Source of the DNA: JAGOTP01 sp964600845
GTDB lineage: Bacteria; Patescibacteriota; Patescibacteriia; 2-12-FULL-60-25
Direction of reading: 5' to 3'
DNA: 9,213 nt
Assembly (NCBI GenBank): GCA_964600845.1
Contig: CAZRJW010000034.1
Span: 1 to 9,213, forward strand
Positions 1 to 6,453 of the stretch are shown here, in pieces; within the stretch, counting starts at the first letter, position 1, and each line of letters starts with the position of its first letter. The notes beneath the pieces are model-generated. The model was not told the DNA's origin. It did not search any database and saw only the letters and a list, made by a program, of their open reading frames with translations. The position numbers were made by a program, and so were the translations under genes.

Positions 1-584
1 GTTTCGTGTTCCCAGGTGTGGAGCGTGTAGTAGTCTGGAAAGCGCGAAAAGTGGTTCAGCGAATGAGTGTCGTCTGCGCTCGCAATGCCGATATTCAGAG
101 CAGCAATCTCACGGCTATTTGCGATCAACACTTCCTTCAGACGCTGAAGGGCTACATCCGGTGGATGCTGTTCGAGTTCTTGTTTGAGGAGGTGCCAAAT
201 CTTTTCGGCTCCAATACGGCCCGGGATCGCGGGGAGGGAAACGCCTTTCACAAGACCGTTGAAGGCAAACGCGTAGCGACCGAACACGTAGGGCTGATTA
301 AACTCCAGGACGCCTTTCTGATGGGGAAACGAGGCGCTGCGGGCATGGACTACGAGGCGGAGCGTTTCCGGGATGCGCTCGAACGCCTCGCGATCTTCCC
401 AAACGGGGGAAAGCGAGTGATAGGTTTCCCAGGTCCCATTTTTTGTTAGCCAGGCGACACCCCAGCCATCTCCCTGCCAGTCTCCATCAAGCGACTTACT
501 CGCCTGCGACATGTCGGCAAAGGCCGTGAGAAGACGGCGGGGATGCGTAGGCTGATTGAAACGCGCGGTGAGCAAGCGACACAT
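1..584 (-). CDS. Class II glutamine amidotransferase-like protein (YafJ/DUG3 type), C-terminus cut by window edge
   Basis: Reading the minus strand from the ATG at 584 gives 194 codons with no stop before the window edge. The protein starts MCRLL, so Cys2 becomes the N-terminal nucleophile once Met is removed, as in class II (Ntn) glutaminase domains. Other family landmarks are GDGWGVAW (38-45), HARSAS (80-85), and an Asn-Gly pair (109-110, AFNGLV) where the family has HNG, the oxyanion-hole Asn. The usual NxHPF segment is altered to NQPYVF (96-101). These proteins hydrolyse the gamma-amide of glutamine; the yeast relative Dug3 helps cleave the gamma-glutamyl bond of glutathione. No partner synthase domain is visible in the part present. 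The start lies 1 nt after the lysJ stop with no clear SD, so the gene is very probably cotranscribed with lysJ and translationally coupled. Its true substrate is unknown; see findings for a possible role on LysW. Confidence 0.85.
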   Translation of the reverse strand, partial: MCRLLTARFNQPTHPRRLLTAFADMSQASKSLDGDWQGDGWGVAWLTKNGTWETYHSLSPVWEDREAFERIPETLRLVVHARSASFPHQKGVLEFNQPYVFGRYAFAFNGLVKGVSLPAIPGRIGAEKIWHLLKQELEQHPPDVALQRLKEVLIANSREIAALNIGIASADDTHSLNHFSRFPDYYTLHTWEHE

Positions 585-585
585 A

Positions 586-1752
586 CTAGGTGAGCGTGTC
601 GAACGCGTCTTGAAAGGCCTTCATCGCCGTCGCGATGTCCTCTTCGGTGACGAGGAAGGAGGGGAGGAGTCGTACGACATCGTCGCCGGCAGGAATTACT
701 AATACCTGACGATCTTGGAGGAGTTTTAAGAGCTGATTTCGTTTGTCTTTGACGGCGAGTCCGAGCATGAGTCCTTCGCCGCGGATGCCGCTGATGAGAT
801 CGGAGCGGAGTTCGCCCAAGCGCTGCTTGAAGAGCGAGCCAAGTTCTTGGACGCGCGTGAGCTGCGCTTCGCTCAGAAGCTGCAAGGTGGCGCGTACTCC
901 CGCACACGCGAGTGGGTTTCCTCCAAAGGTTGAGGTATGAATGTGTTTTGTGATGGTTGCAGCGACACGGCTATTCACGACAGTTGCGCCAACCGGGATC
1001 CCACCCGCCAGCCCTTTGCCTAAACAGAGGATGTCAGCGGCGACCGCTTCTTTCTGGCTCGCGAGGAACGTTCCCGTTCGTCCAACCCCGGTTTGAATCT
1101 CATCGATAATGAGGAGCGCGCCTTTGGTGGCACACAGTTCTTTGGCACGCGCGAGGTAGCCCGGTGTTGGGGCGTAGATCCCGCCCTCGCCTTGGATCGG
1201 TTCGACGATGAACGCGGCTGTGTTTGTATCGAGCGCTTGCTTGAGCGCGGCTGGATCGTTGAACGGAATCTGAACGAACTCCCAGAGGAGGGGAGCAAAG
1301 GGTTGTTTGTATTTCTCTCCGGCCGTCGCAGACAGCGCTCCAAGCGTTTTTCCGTGGTAGCCATGGTCACAGACGATAAACCGTTTTTTCCCCGTGGCCA
1401 GAATGGCGAATTTGAGGGCGGCCTCGATCGCTTCTGCGCCAGAGTTCGACCAGTAGACCTGGGCGTAGTCTGTACCACAACGCTTCACGAGTAGATCCGA
1501 GGCTTCGGCGCGCGCGTCGTTCGTAAAGCTCCCGTGGAGGGTTGTAAGTGTCTTCAGCTGCTCCGTGAGCGCTTGGGTAATGACAGGATGTCCATAGCCA
1601 AAGACATTCACCCCGTAATTGCTCATGAGATCGAGATACCGCTTACCCGTCTCATCGATCAGATAGGCACCTTCACCACGCACAAGTGTGAGTCCACGGT
1701 TTACGTAGGTATTTACAGCGGTTGCCTGTTGAAGGGCCTGGAAATCGGGCAT
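586..1752 (-). CDS. lysJ: LysJ/ArgD-type class III aminotransferase (LysW-aminoadipate semialdehyde aminotransferase)
   Basis: This 388-residue PLP enzyme of the acetylornithine/4-aminobutyrate aminotransferase family should transfer an amino group from glutamate to the LysW-bound semialdehyde made by LysY. Landmarks in order are SNSGAEA (102-108, phosphate binding), EPIQGEGG (184-191), IIDEIQTGVGRTG (215-227, with Asp217 expected to bind the pyridine nitrogen), the Schiff-base Lys246 in CLGKGLAGGIPVGA, and HTSTFGGNPLAC (272-283). Length is normal for the family. The ATG at 1752 is chosen because MPDFQALQQ leads straight into the conserved N-terminus and a strong promoter sits just upstream. 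The open frame continues to 1884, but that extension runs through the promoter and is not family-like. Alone it could be ArgD; the LysW operon 1.1 kb away on the same strand favours LysJ, or a bifunctional enzyme. It is followed after 1 nt by the amidotransferase gene. Confidence 0.9.
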   Translation of the reverse strand: MPDFQALQQATAVNTYVNRGLTLVRGEGAYLIDETGKRYLDLMSNYGVNVFGYGHPVITQALTEQLKTLTTLHGSFTNDARAEASDLLVKRCGTDYAQVYWSNSGAEAIEAALKFAILATGKKRFIVCDHGYHGKTLGALSATAGEKYKQPFAPLLWEFVQIPFNDPAALKQALDTNTAAFIVEPIQGEGGIYAPTPGYLARAKELCATKGALLIIDEIQTGVGRTGTFLASQKEAVAADILCLGKGLAGGIPVGATVVNSRVAATITKHIHTSTFGGNPLACAGVRATLQLLSEAQLTRVQELGSLFKQRLGELRSDLISGIRGEGLMLGLAVKDKRNQLLKLLQDRQVLVIPAGDDVVRLLPSFLVTEEDIATAMKAFQDAFDTLT

Positions 1753-1763
1753 AAATTTGGAAA

Positions 1764-1793
1764 AGTATAACGACCGGGGGAACGGAGCGTCAA
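1764..1793 (-). promoter_or_regulatory. lysJ promoter, probably leaderless
   Basis: On the minus strand, TTGACG (1793-1788), an 18-nt spacer and TATACT (1769-1764) form a near-consensus sigma70-type promoter. The -10 box ends 11 nt before the lysJ ATG, so the transcript should start about 3-5 nt before the start codon. No SD is present. The geometry matches the lysW promoter. Confidence 0.75.
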
Positions 1794-1814
1794 TTTTCAC
1801 GGGCGAATAATATA

Positions 1815-1843
1815 TTGACAGTTTACGTCCTATTTGATGGCAT
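1815..1843 (+). promoter_or_regulatory. Putative promoter of the PP2C phosphatase gene
   Basis: A consensus TTGACA (1815-1820) is followed after 17 nt by TGGCAT (1838-1843), a weak -10. The leader would be about 45 nt and contains the SD. The -35 box lies 21 bp from that of the divergent lysJ promoter, so one regulator could affect both. The -35 is convincing; the -10 is only fair. Confidence 0.45.
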
Positions 1844-1884
1844 GGGAGCGCAGAACCTTCACCGGCGCAGACCGCGCCAAACAC

Positions 1885-1889
1885 AGGAG
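1885..1889 (+). promoter_or_regulatory. Shine-Dalgarno of the PP2C gene
   Basis: AGGAG lies 6 nt before the ATG at 1896 and decides that start over the upstream TTG at 1815. It is one of the very few clear SD sites in the window. Confidence 0.8.
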
Positions 1890-1895
1890 CGACGC

Positions 1896-2717
1896 ATGAC
1901 AGGTATTCAGTGTGCCGGCGCGACCGATGTGGGGTGCGTTCGGGAAGGAAACGAGGACAGTTTTTTGATCCTCCCGGATCAAGGGCTGTTCGCCATCGCA
2001 GATGGGATGGGTGGTTGCCAAGCAGGTGAGGTCGCCAGCGCGCTGGCGATCGAGGAGATCAGCGCATGGTTTACTCAGCATCGACCGTTTCTCTCCGAGA
2101 TCGAGGGGGTGCGGGCGTTGCGGGGAGCGGTTGTGCAGGCGGGTGACAGCGTCTACGCGGCCAGTCTGCAGTCCTGTCGCGGGAAGATGGGTACCACGGT
2201 CGTCGCGACTCTCGTGTATGATCGAAGGCTCTTCATCGCCTGCGTGGGCGACAGTCGTGCGTACCTGTGGCGCCGTCAAAGCTTCGTCCAACTGACGCGT
2301 GACCAAACGATGGCAGCCGCCCTCGTCGACTATGGCCTCTATGCCACGGATGAAGAGGCGCGCAGGACGATGAGCCCTGGGTACGCTCGTGCCCTGAGCC
2401 AGTTCGTGGGGAGCCAGTATCCCCTGAATGTCGCTCTTACGGCGGTCGATCTTCGCCGGGGCGACGTGCTCCTCCTCTGTTCGGATGGACTGACGGGCAT
2501 GCTCACGGACGACGTGATCATGCAGGTCCTGTCTACCGAGATCGATCCTGCCAACGCCTGCGCCAAGCTGATCGAGCTGGCGAACGCGGCGGGCGGTGAG
2601 GACAATATCACCACGATCGTCGCACGTTTCGATGGTGAAGACCTCTCTCTGCCGACGCCGCAAGACGTCGCTGATCTCAAGCGTGAGCCGTACGTCCCGG
2701 CGCCCAACGCCGGCTGA
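1896..2717 (+). CDS. PP2C-family Ser/Thr protein phosphatase (PppA/PrpC/Stp-like)
   Basis: A 273-residue soluble metal-dependent phosphatase that should remove phosphate from Ser/Thr of target proteins. The bacterial PP2C motifs appear in order: VREGNEDS (15-22), FAIADGMGG (32-40), GKMGTTVVA (96-104), VGDSRAYL (117-124), LTRDQT (133-138), LLCSDGLTGML (193-203) and GGEDNITTIVARF (233-245). The expected metal ligands Asp21, Asp36, Asp197 and Asp236 are all present. No membrane segment or signal peptide is seen. The ATG at 1896 is preceded by AGGAG with 6 nt spacing; the longer open frame from a TTG at 1815 begins inside a -35 box and is rejected. The gene stands alone on the plus strand, divergent from lysJ and convergent with lysZ, and splits the lys genes. 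The usual partner, a Hanks-type kinase, is not in the window. Third positions look more GC-rich than in the lys genes, with an SD that those genes lack, so it may have a separate history. Confidence 0.9.
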   Translation: MTGIQCAGATDVGCVREGNEDSFLILPDQGLFAIADGMGGCQAGEVASALAIEEISAWFTQHRPFLSEIEGVRALRGAVVQAGDSVYAASLQSCRGKMGTTVVATLVYDRRLFIACVGDSRAYLWRRQSFVQLTRDQTMAAALVDYGLYATDEEARRTMSPGYARALSQFVGSQYPLNVALTAVDLRRGDVLLLCSDGLTGMLTDDVIMQVLSTEIDPANACAKLIELANAAGGEDNITTIVARFDGEDLSLPTPQDVADLKREPYVPAPNAG

Positions 2718-2837
2718 CGAAACTCCGCTCCTTCTCTTCCCCTACAGCTAAGGGGCTGGGCCGCACACGTGATTCACTTCATGCAGCGCGCTCAGCTCGA
2801 TTGATGCTTCGATCTCTGGATCGAATGTCTGAGAGCC

Positions 2838-2869
2838 AAAAAACACCCGGCAGGCGCTGGGTGTTTTTT
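2838..2869. terminator. Bidirectional terminator between the PP2C gene and lysZ
   Basis: The arms AAAAAACACCC (2838-2848) and GGGTGTTTTTT (2859-2869) pair perfectly, with further inner pairing around a small loop. An A-run on one side and a T-run on the other make it a Rho-independent terminator on both strands. It serves the convergent PP2C (plus) and lysWXYZ (minus) units. The rest of 2718-2837 shows no gene. Confidence 0.9.
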
Positions 2870-2879
2870 GTTGAGGTGC

Positions 2880-3683
2880 TTATTTTAATACGGTACCGTT
2901 TCCTGCAAGTGCACTCTGAATTGGCTGTTCAATTCTTCCATCTCCCCAATACACGCGCTCGATCCCACGCGTAAAAGCGTCTTTTGTTCCGAGGAGCTTC
3001 TTTTTCATGCGACCCTGCGCGTAGGGGAGATAATTCTCAAGTTCCGCCTGCTTGATTTCAGGGATAATGCTCGTTGGATCTTTAAAATCGCGCAACATGC
3101 CTGGCGCTTCAAATAGCACCACCATGTCTTTGATCCCAAGCGCTTCGGCCATCACCGACGTAGCAAAATCGTTATCGGTATTCACGATCTTCTGATCCAA
3201 ACTGATCGCAGGCGGGCAGATAACGGGAATGTAGCCTTGATCGGTGAGGAGTGTGATTAGTCCGGCGTTCACGTTCTGCACTTTGCCCGTCAGGTTGTCC
3301 GTAATCAGCAACGTCTTCTCGCCTTCGACGGCGTAGACCGCTTCTTTGCGCTTTGCCTCCCACAAGCGTCCATCCACGCCCGAGAGCCCAACGGCGTTTA
3401 CTCCCTGTCGTTGCAGTGCCGCGACAATCTTTTTGTTAAGTAATCCCGCGTAGACCATCAAGAAGACATCCATCGCCGCTTCATCGGTGTAGACACTGCT
3501 CACGCCAGACGGGGAGGTGATCGTCTTGGTGGGCGTACCTAATTTTTCTGCAACCTCATCTCGTGTCGCGCTCGCGCCGTGTACGATGACAATCTTTTCG
3601 CCTTTCGCGATCAACGCGGCTACGTCGGCACAGATAAAATCGAGGTTGACGCCTTTTCCACCGCCAATTTTCAGCAAAATCAT
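2880..3683 (-). CDS. lysZ: LysZ, LysW-aminoadipate kinase (amino acid kinase family, ArgB-like)
   Basis: This 267-residue amino acid kinase should use ATP to phosphorylate the free side-chain carboxyl of the amino acid held on LysW, the step equivalent to ArgB. Visible landmarks are IKIGGGKG (5-12), IVHGAS (33-38, where ArgB has HGGG), VYTDEAAMDVFLMVYAG (64-80), AVGLSGVDG (97-105), IVNTDNDFA (166-174) and GRMKKKLLG (224-232), the last close to the GRM+KK segment of this family. Length is normal. The ATG at 3683 lies 7 nt after the lysY stop without an SD, so it is the last gene of the lysW-X-Y-Z unit and is followed by the terminator at 2838-2869. The HGAS/YTD forms and the operon favour LysZ over a free N-acetylglutamate kinase. 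If the carrier also holds glutamate, the enzyme could act in arginine synthesis too. Confidence 0.9.
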   Translation of the reverse strand: MILLKIGGGKGVNLDFICADVAALIAKGEKIVIVHGASATRDEVAEKLGTPTKTITSPSGVSSVYTDEAAMDVFLMVYAGLLNKKIVAALQRQGVNAVGLSGVDGRLWEAKRKEAVYAVEGEKTLLITDNLTGKVQNVNAGLITLLTDQGYIPVICPPAISLDQKIVNTDNDFATSVMAEALGIKDMVVLFEAPGMLRDFKDPTSIIPEIKQAELENYLPYAQGRMKKKLLGTKDAFTRGIERVYWGDGRIEQPIQSALAGNGTVLK

Positions 3684-3690
3684 ACAAAGA

Positions 3691-4716
3691 TTAAATCGGA
3701 TGAAGACCAGGGAAGCCGAGACTCAAGCTTTCCTCAAACCCACACATCAAGTTCAGCGCTTGGACCGCTTGTCCGGCTGTTCCTTTGACGAGGTTATCGA
3801 TCGCACTAATCACGACCAAGCGATTTGTTCGTTGATCTAACTCAAAGCCAATGTCGCAAAAGTTCGTGCCTTGAAGAATCTTTGGTTCTGGATAGCGATA
3901 GATCCCCGTATTTTCTTTGACGATCCGGATGAACGGCTCCGTTCCGTAGGTGCTGCGATAGGCCTTCCAAATGTCTTTGTCCGTGAGCCCATCGATGGGA
4001 GTTGTGTGAATCGTGACGAGCAACCCACGGACCATATCAATCGCCGTCGCAGAGATAGCGACTTTCAATCCTGGGAGTTCTTGCTCGATTTCTGCCGTGT
4101 GGCGGTGCCCGGTTGGCATGTAGGAGCGGACCGCACCCGAACGTTCTGGATGATGCGAGGAGAGCGAAGCCGACATCCCCGCCTGCGAGCTACTCATCTT
4201 CGCGTCGATCGTCACCTGTTCTTTGATGAGCTTATTCTTATGGAGAGGGTAGAGTGCGAGCGTCGAAACAGTCGCCTCACAGCCCGCGCAGGCCACGTAC
4301 GACGCGCCTTTCAGCTCTTCACGATGGAGCTCTGCGATTCCGTAGATAAACTTTGGGAGTAGTTCTGGCGCGGTGTGTTGCTTCTTGTACCAGTCCTGGA
4401 AGACGTCTTGGTTGTGCAAACGGAAATCAGCCCCCAAGTCGATAATCTTGGGTGCGAGTTCCATGAAGCGCGCCATCTGACTCATCGAGACGCCGTTTGG
4501 GAGCGCAATAATCAAGAGATCACAGGCTTCAAGCGCATCCGGATGCACGAACGAGAGATTCGTGACTTTGCGTAAGTTTGGATGCGCAGCCGACATCGGC
4601 TGCCCGACGAACTGGCGTGAGGTGACCTGTTTGATCTCAACTTCAGGGTGTTGCAACAAGATACGGATCAGCTCGCCGCCGGCGTAGCCTGATCCGCCAA
4701 AAATAGAAACGGTCAT
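3691..4716 (-). CDS. lysY: LysY, LysW-aminoadipyl phosphate reductase (ArgC-like)
   Basis: This 341-residue NADPH-dependent dehydrogenase should reduce the LysW-bound acyl phosphate to the semialdehyde. The Rossmann motif FGGSGYAGGE is at 6-15. The catalytic cysteine is Cys146 in ACAGCEATVS, replacing the NPGCYPT of typical ArgC and resembling LysY proteins. The GHRHTAEIEQEL block (203-214) carries the expected catalytic histidine. KMSSSQAG (173-180) and DNLVKGTAGQAVQALNLM (307-324) are also family-typical. The ATG at 4716 is chosen because MTVSIFGG begins the fold at once and overlaps the lysX stop as ATGA (4716-4713), a sign of translational coupling. The longer frame to 4749 adds an unconserved 11 residues inside lysX. 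A marginal GGAG lies 10 nt upstream. It is encoded between lysX and lysZ. Confidence 0.92.
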   Translation of the reverse strand: MTVSIFGGSGYAGGELIRILLQHPEVEIKQVTSRQFVGQPMSAAHPNLRKVTNLSFVHPDALEACDLLIIALPNGVSMSQMARFMELAPKIIDLGADFRLHNQDVFQDWYKKQHTAPELLPKFIYGIAELHREELKGASYVACAGCEATVSTLALYPLHKNKLIKEQVTIDAKMSSSQAGMSASLSSHHPERSGAVRSYMPTGHRHTAEIEQELPGLKVAISATAIDMVRGLLVTIHTTPIDGLTDKDIWKAYRSTYGTEPFIRIVKENTGIYRYPEPKILQGTNFCDIGFELDQRTNRLVVISAIDNLVKGTAGQAVQALNLMCGFEESLSLGFPGLHPI

Positions 4717-5570
4717 GCGCTGGTTGCTCCGGAATGAACCTTGATGCAATAATCCACGATCGCACCTGAAATGCTGGTGCAGGTTGGTGCTTCTGAGTTC
4801 TTGAACTCCATCGTGTGGTTGATTTCGTTGATCGAGAACCCGTCGTCTGTTTCAAAGACATCGAGCGCGAGAATCCCTCCCCCGACAGCATTTGACGCGT
4901 CACGCGCAATTTTTCGAAGATCATCCGTAAGTGGGCAGACGGTCGCCTGACCGCCACGAGCCGTGTTGGTAATCCAATGAGGGGAGGTACGATAAATGGC
5001 ACACAACGCTTCGCCATCAATCACAAATAAACGAATGTCACGTCCTGGTTTCTTCACGTACTGCTGAATATAAATCGACTTTTGTTGAGGGGAGCCTAAA
5101 ACGTCTTTGTGCTCGATGATGGCTTCGAGGGCATCGATATCGTTCACCTTCGCGAGCAAGCGTCCCCATGACCCCACGTTTGGTTTGATGACCGCTGGGA
5201 AACCACCCAATTGCTCGATCGCGATTTTTGCTTCTTCCACACCAAACACCAACGCAAATGGGGGAGTCGGAACACCGGCGCGTTGCAAGGCGAGTGAGGT
5301 TAGGAATTTATCCTCACACACAGCCGCGATCGCCGAAGAGTTCACGACCTTCACACCCATTCCTTCCAAAAAGTGCGTGGCGTACGTTCCTTTGGAGGTT
5401 GAGATGCAGCGCTCCAGGGCAATATCAATGTCGACCTTGTAGGTGGCTGGGTTAAACACCTCTGTCCGCACGTCGATTAACTTCACCTGCACCCCACGTT
5501 TTTCCGCCGCCTCCAGAATCAATTTTTCATCCGCACGAATGGTCGTGTGGAGCAGGCCAAGGGTCATCAT
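4713..5570 (-). CDS. lysX: LysX, LysW-alpha-aminoadipate ligase (ATP-grasp, RimK-like)
   Basis: This 285-residue ATP-grasp ligase should join the amino group of alpha-aminoadipate (or glutamate) to the C-terminal gamma-carboxyl of LysW using ATP. Landmarks are an N-terminal domain (MMTLGLLHTTIRADEK), AVIKPNVGSWGRLL (126-139, nucleotide-binding strand and loop), GRDIRLFVIDG (176-186), ALDVFE (235-240) and INEINHTMEFKNS (247-259) with the metal-binding acidic residues. Asn258-Ser259 fits the N-[TS] motif that marks LysX, whereas glutamate-specific ArgX has GF there; this is recalled family knowledge and points to lysine. The start at the double ATG (5570/5567) matches the usual N-terminus and lies 22 nt after the lysW stop; no SD is seen. 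The open frame extends to 5663, but that part is basic, unconserved and overlaps the end of lysW. The lysX stop overlaps the lysY start. Confidence 0.93.
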   Translation of the reverse strand: MMTLGLLHTTIRADEKLILEAAEKRGVQVKLIDVRTEVFNPATYKVDIDIALERCISTSKGTYATHFLEGMGVKVVNSSAIAAVCEDKFLTSLALQRAGVPTPPFALVFGVEEAKIAIEQLGGFPAVIKPNVGSWGRLLAKVNDIDALEAIIEHKDVLGSPQQKSIYIQQYVKKPGRDIRLFVIDGEALCAIYRTSPHWITNTARGGQATVCPLTDDLRKIARDASNAVGGGILALDVFETDDGFSINEINHTMEFKNSEAPTCTSISGAIVDYCIKVHSGATSA

Positions 5571-5592
5571 AGAAAGGATCGGGGTGAGGCGT

Positions 5593-5796
5593 TTATTGTC
5601 CCCAATCTTCTTCAACGGCTGGCGCTTGAGCAAGCGTGGCGTCTTCCCCTTCAATTTTCTCAACTACTAAGCGCGTTTTGCAGTCCGTACAGGTAATGAC
5701 CTCTGTCTCGCGTGTTCCTGCGCCTAAGAGAATCGTTAAATCGCACACGGCACAATTTCCGGAGGCCTGTGTGGAAGGTTCTGAAGGTGTATTCAT
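5593..5796 (-). CDS. lysW: LysW, amino-group carrier protein with an unusual C-terminal Gln
   Basis: A 67-residue acidic carrier protein. Four cysteines form two zinc knuckles, CAVC (15-18) and CTDC (36-39), as in LysW. An acidic Ala-rich tail then ends in EEDWGQ. In known LysW the last residue is Glu (EDWGE), whose side-chain carboxyl holds the substrate through lysine synthesis and is recognised electrostatically by the pathway enzymes. Here the last codon is CAA (plus strand ttg at 5596-5598), so Gln67 is encoded, one base from GAA. The ATG at 5796 sits 9 nt after a strong -10 box. The in-frame TTG at 5835 is part of the -35 box and is rejected. A Ser/Thr/Pro/Gln-rich stretch of about 13 residues before the first Cys makes it longer than the usual 54 or so. 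It is the first gene of lysWXYZ. Confidence 0.9.
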   Translation of the reverse strand: MNTPSEPSTQASGNCAVCDLTILLGAGTRETEVITCTDCKTRLVVEKIEGEDATLAQAPAVEEDWGQ

Positions 5797-5805
5797 ATGG
5801 GGGAA

Positions 5806-5835
5806 AGTATATAGACAGGGGAAAGACGGGGTCAA
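5806..5835 (-). promoter_or_regulatory. lysW operon promoter, probably leaderless
   Basis: On the minus strand, TTGACC (5835-5830), an 18-nt spacer and TATACT (5811-5806) match the lysJ promoter in sequence and spacing. The -10 box ends 9 nt before the lysW ATG, so transcription should begin within a few nt of the start codon. No SD exists. Confidence 0.75.
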
Positions 5836-5850
5836 TCACTCAGGCCGCTC

Positions 5851-6447
5851 CTAGAGCGTGCGTAACGCCTCCTCCAATTCAGGGAACGTCGCATCGTTGA
5901 AATGCCCTCTGCCGTCGACCAGGGTGAAGTGTGCGTCCGGAAGCCTCTTCTGATAGTCCTTCACATCCGAATAGGGGACGACCTGATCGTCTTTGCTTTG
6001 GAAAAAGAAGAGTTCGCCACTCTGCGTGGGGAGCTTCTCTAAGCTTGACGGTAGGAGAAAATCCCCCAGAGATTCGGTCTCTGGAGCGGCGAAAGGCGCG
6101 GCAATAAGGAGTGTTGCGCGGATCTTCTTGGAAACAGTCTCTTCCGCAAGATATTTCGCGAGAAAGATTCCTCCGAGCGAATGTCCGACAAGAATAACCC
6201 CGTCATTCATAAGGGGAAGCAGCTTCTCGAAATAGATGTTCCATTCAAGATACTTCGCATTTTGCCCATTCGGCATCCGGGGAGCGAATACCTCAAACGC
6301 CGAACCAAGCCTCTCGCCGAGCGTTGCTTTCCAGTCTTTTGCGGTTAGTCGTTCCAGAGTTACCTCTTTCGCTCGAAGATCAGTCAGATAGTCCTCGTAT
6401 GAATCGAAGGCGTTTCCTCCGTGGATGATCAGAATTTGGTGTTTCAT
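5851..6447 (-). CDS. Small alpha/beta hydrolase (RBBP9/YdeN-like)
   Basis: A 198-residue cytoplasmic serine hydrolase. LIIHGG (6-11) is the oxyanion-hole strand-turn. GHSLGG contains the nucleophilic Ser. SKDDQVVPY carries the acid Asp, and DGRGHFN near the C-terminus carries the catalytic His, giving a complete Ser-Asp-His triad in the expected order. The size and the FFQSKDDQVVPYSD block resemble the RBBP9/YdeN group of small esterase-like hydrolases, whose substrates are mostly unknown. The C-terminus ends just upstream of the lysW promoter. The ATG at 6447 follows the stop of the membrane-protein gene by 6 nt, so the two form an operon. No SD is seen. Its substrate cannot be predicted; nothing ties it to the lysine genes beyond position. 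Confidence 0.85.
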   Translation of the reverse strand: MKHQILIIHGGNAFDSYEDYLTDLRAKEVTLERLTAKDWKATLGERLGSAFEVFAPRMPNGQNAKYLEWNIYFEKLLPLMNDGVILVGHSLGGIFLAKYLAEETVSKKIRATLLIAAPFAAPETESLGDFLLPSSLEKLPTQSGELFFFQSKDDQVVPYSDVKDYQKRLPDAHFTLVDGRGHFNDATFPELEEALRTL

Positions 6448-6453
6448 AGCATC

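Noticed and set aside
6..449. Plus-strand open frame of 147 codons at the left edge
   Set aside because: It is the antisense shadow of the class II amidotransferase gene, whose Cys2, DGWG, HAR and NG motifs are clear on the minus strand.
1815..1895. Longer PP2C starting at TTG 1815
   Set aside because: That TTG is part of a consensus TTGACA -35 box, the extra residues are not family-like, and the ATG at 1896 has an SD.
2740..2756. Short hairpin CCCCT...AGGGG after the PP2C gene
   Set aside because: The stem is only about 5 bp with no T-run; the strong terminator at 2838-2869 accounts for termination.
5797..5835. Longer LysW starting at TTG 5835
   Set aside because: The TTG is the first part of the -35 box TTGACC, and the added residues would span the -10 box; the ATG at 5796 fits the promoter.
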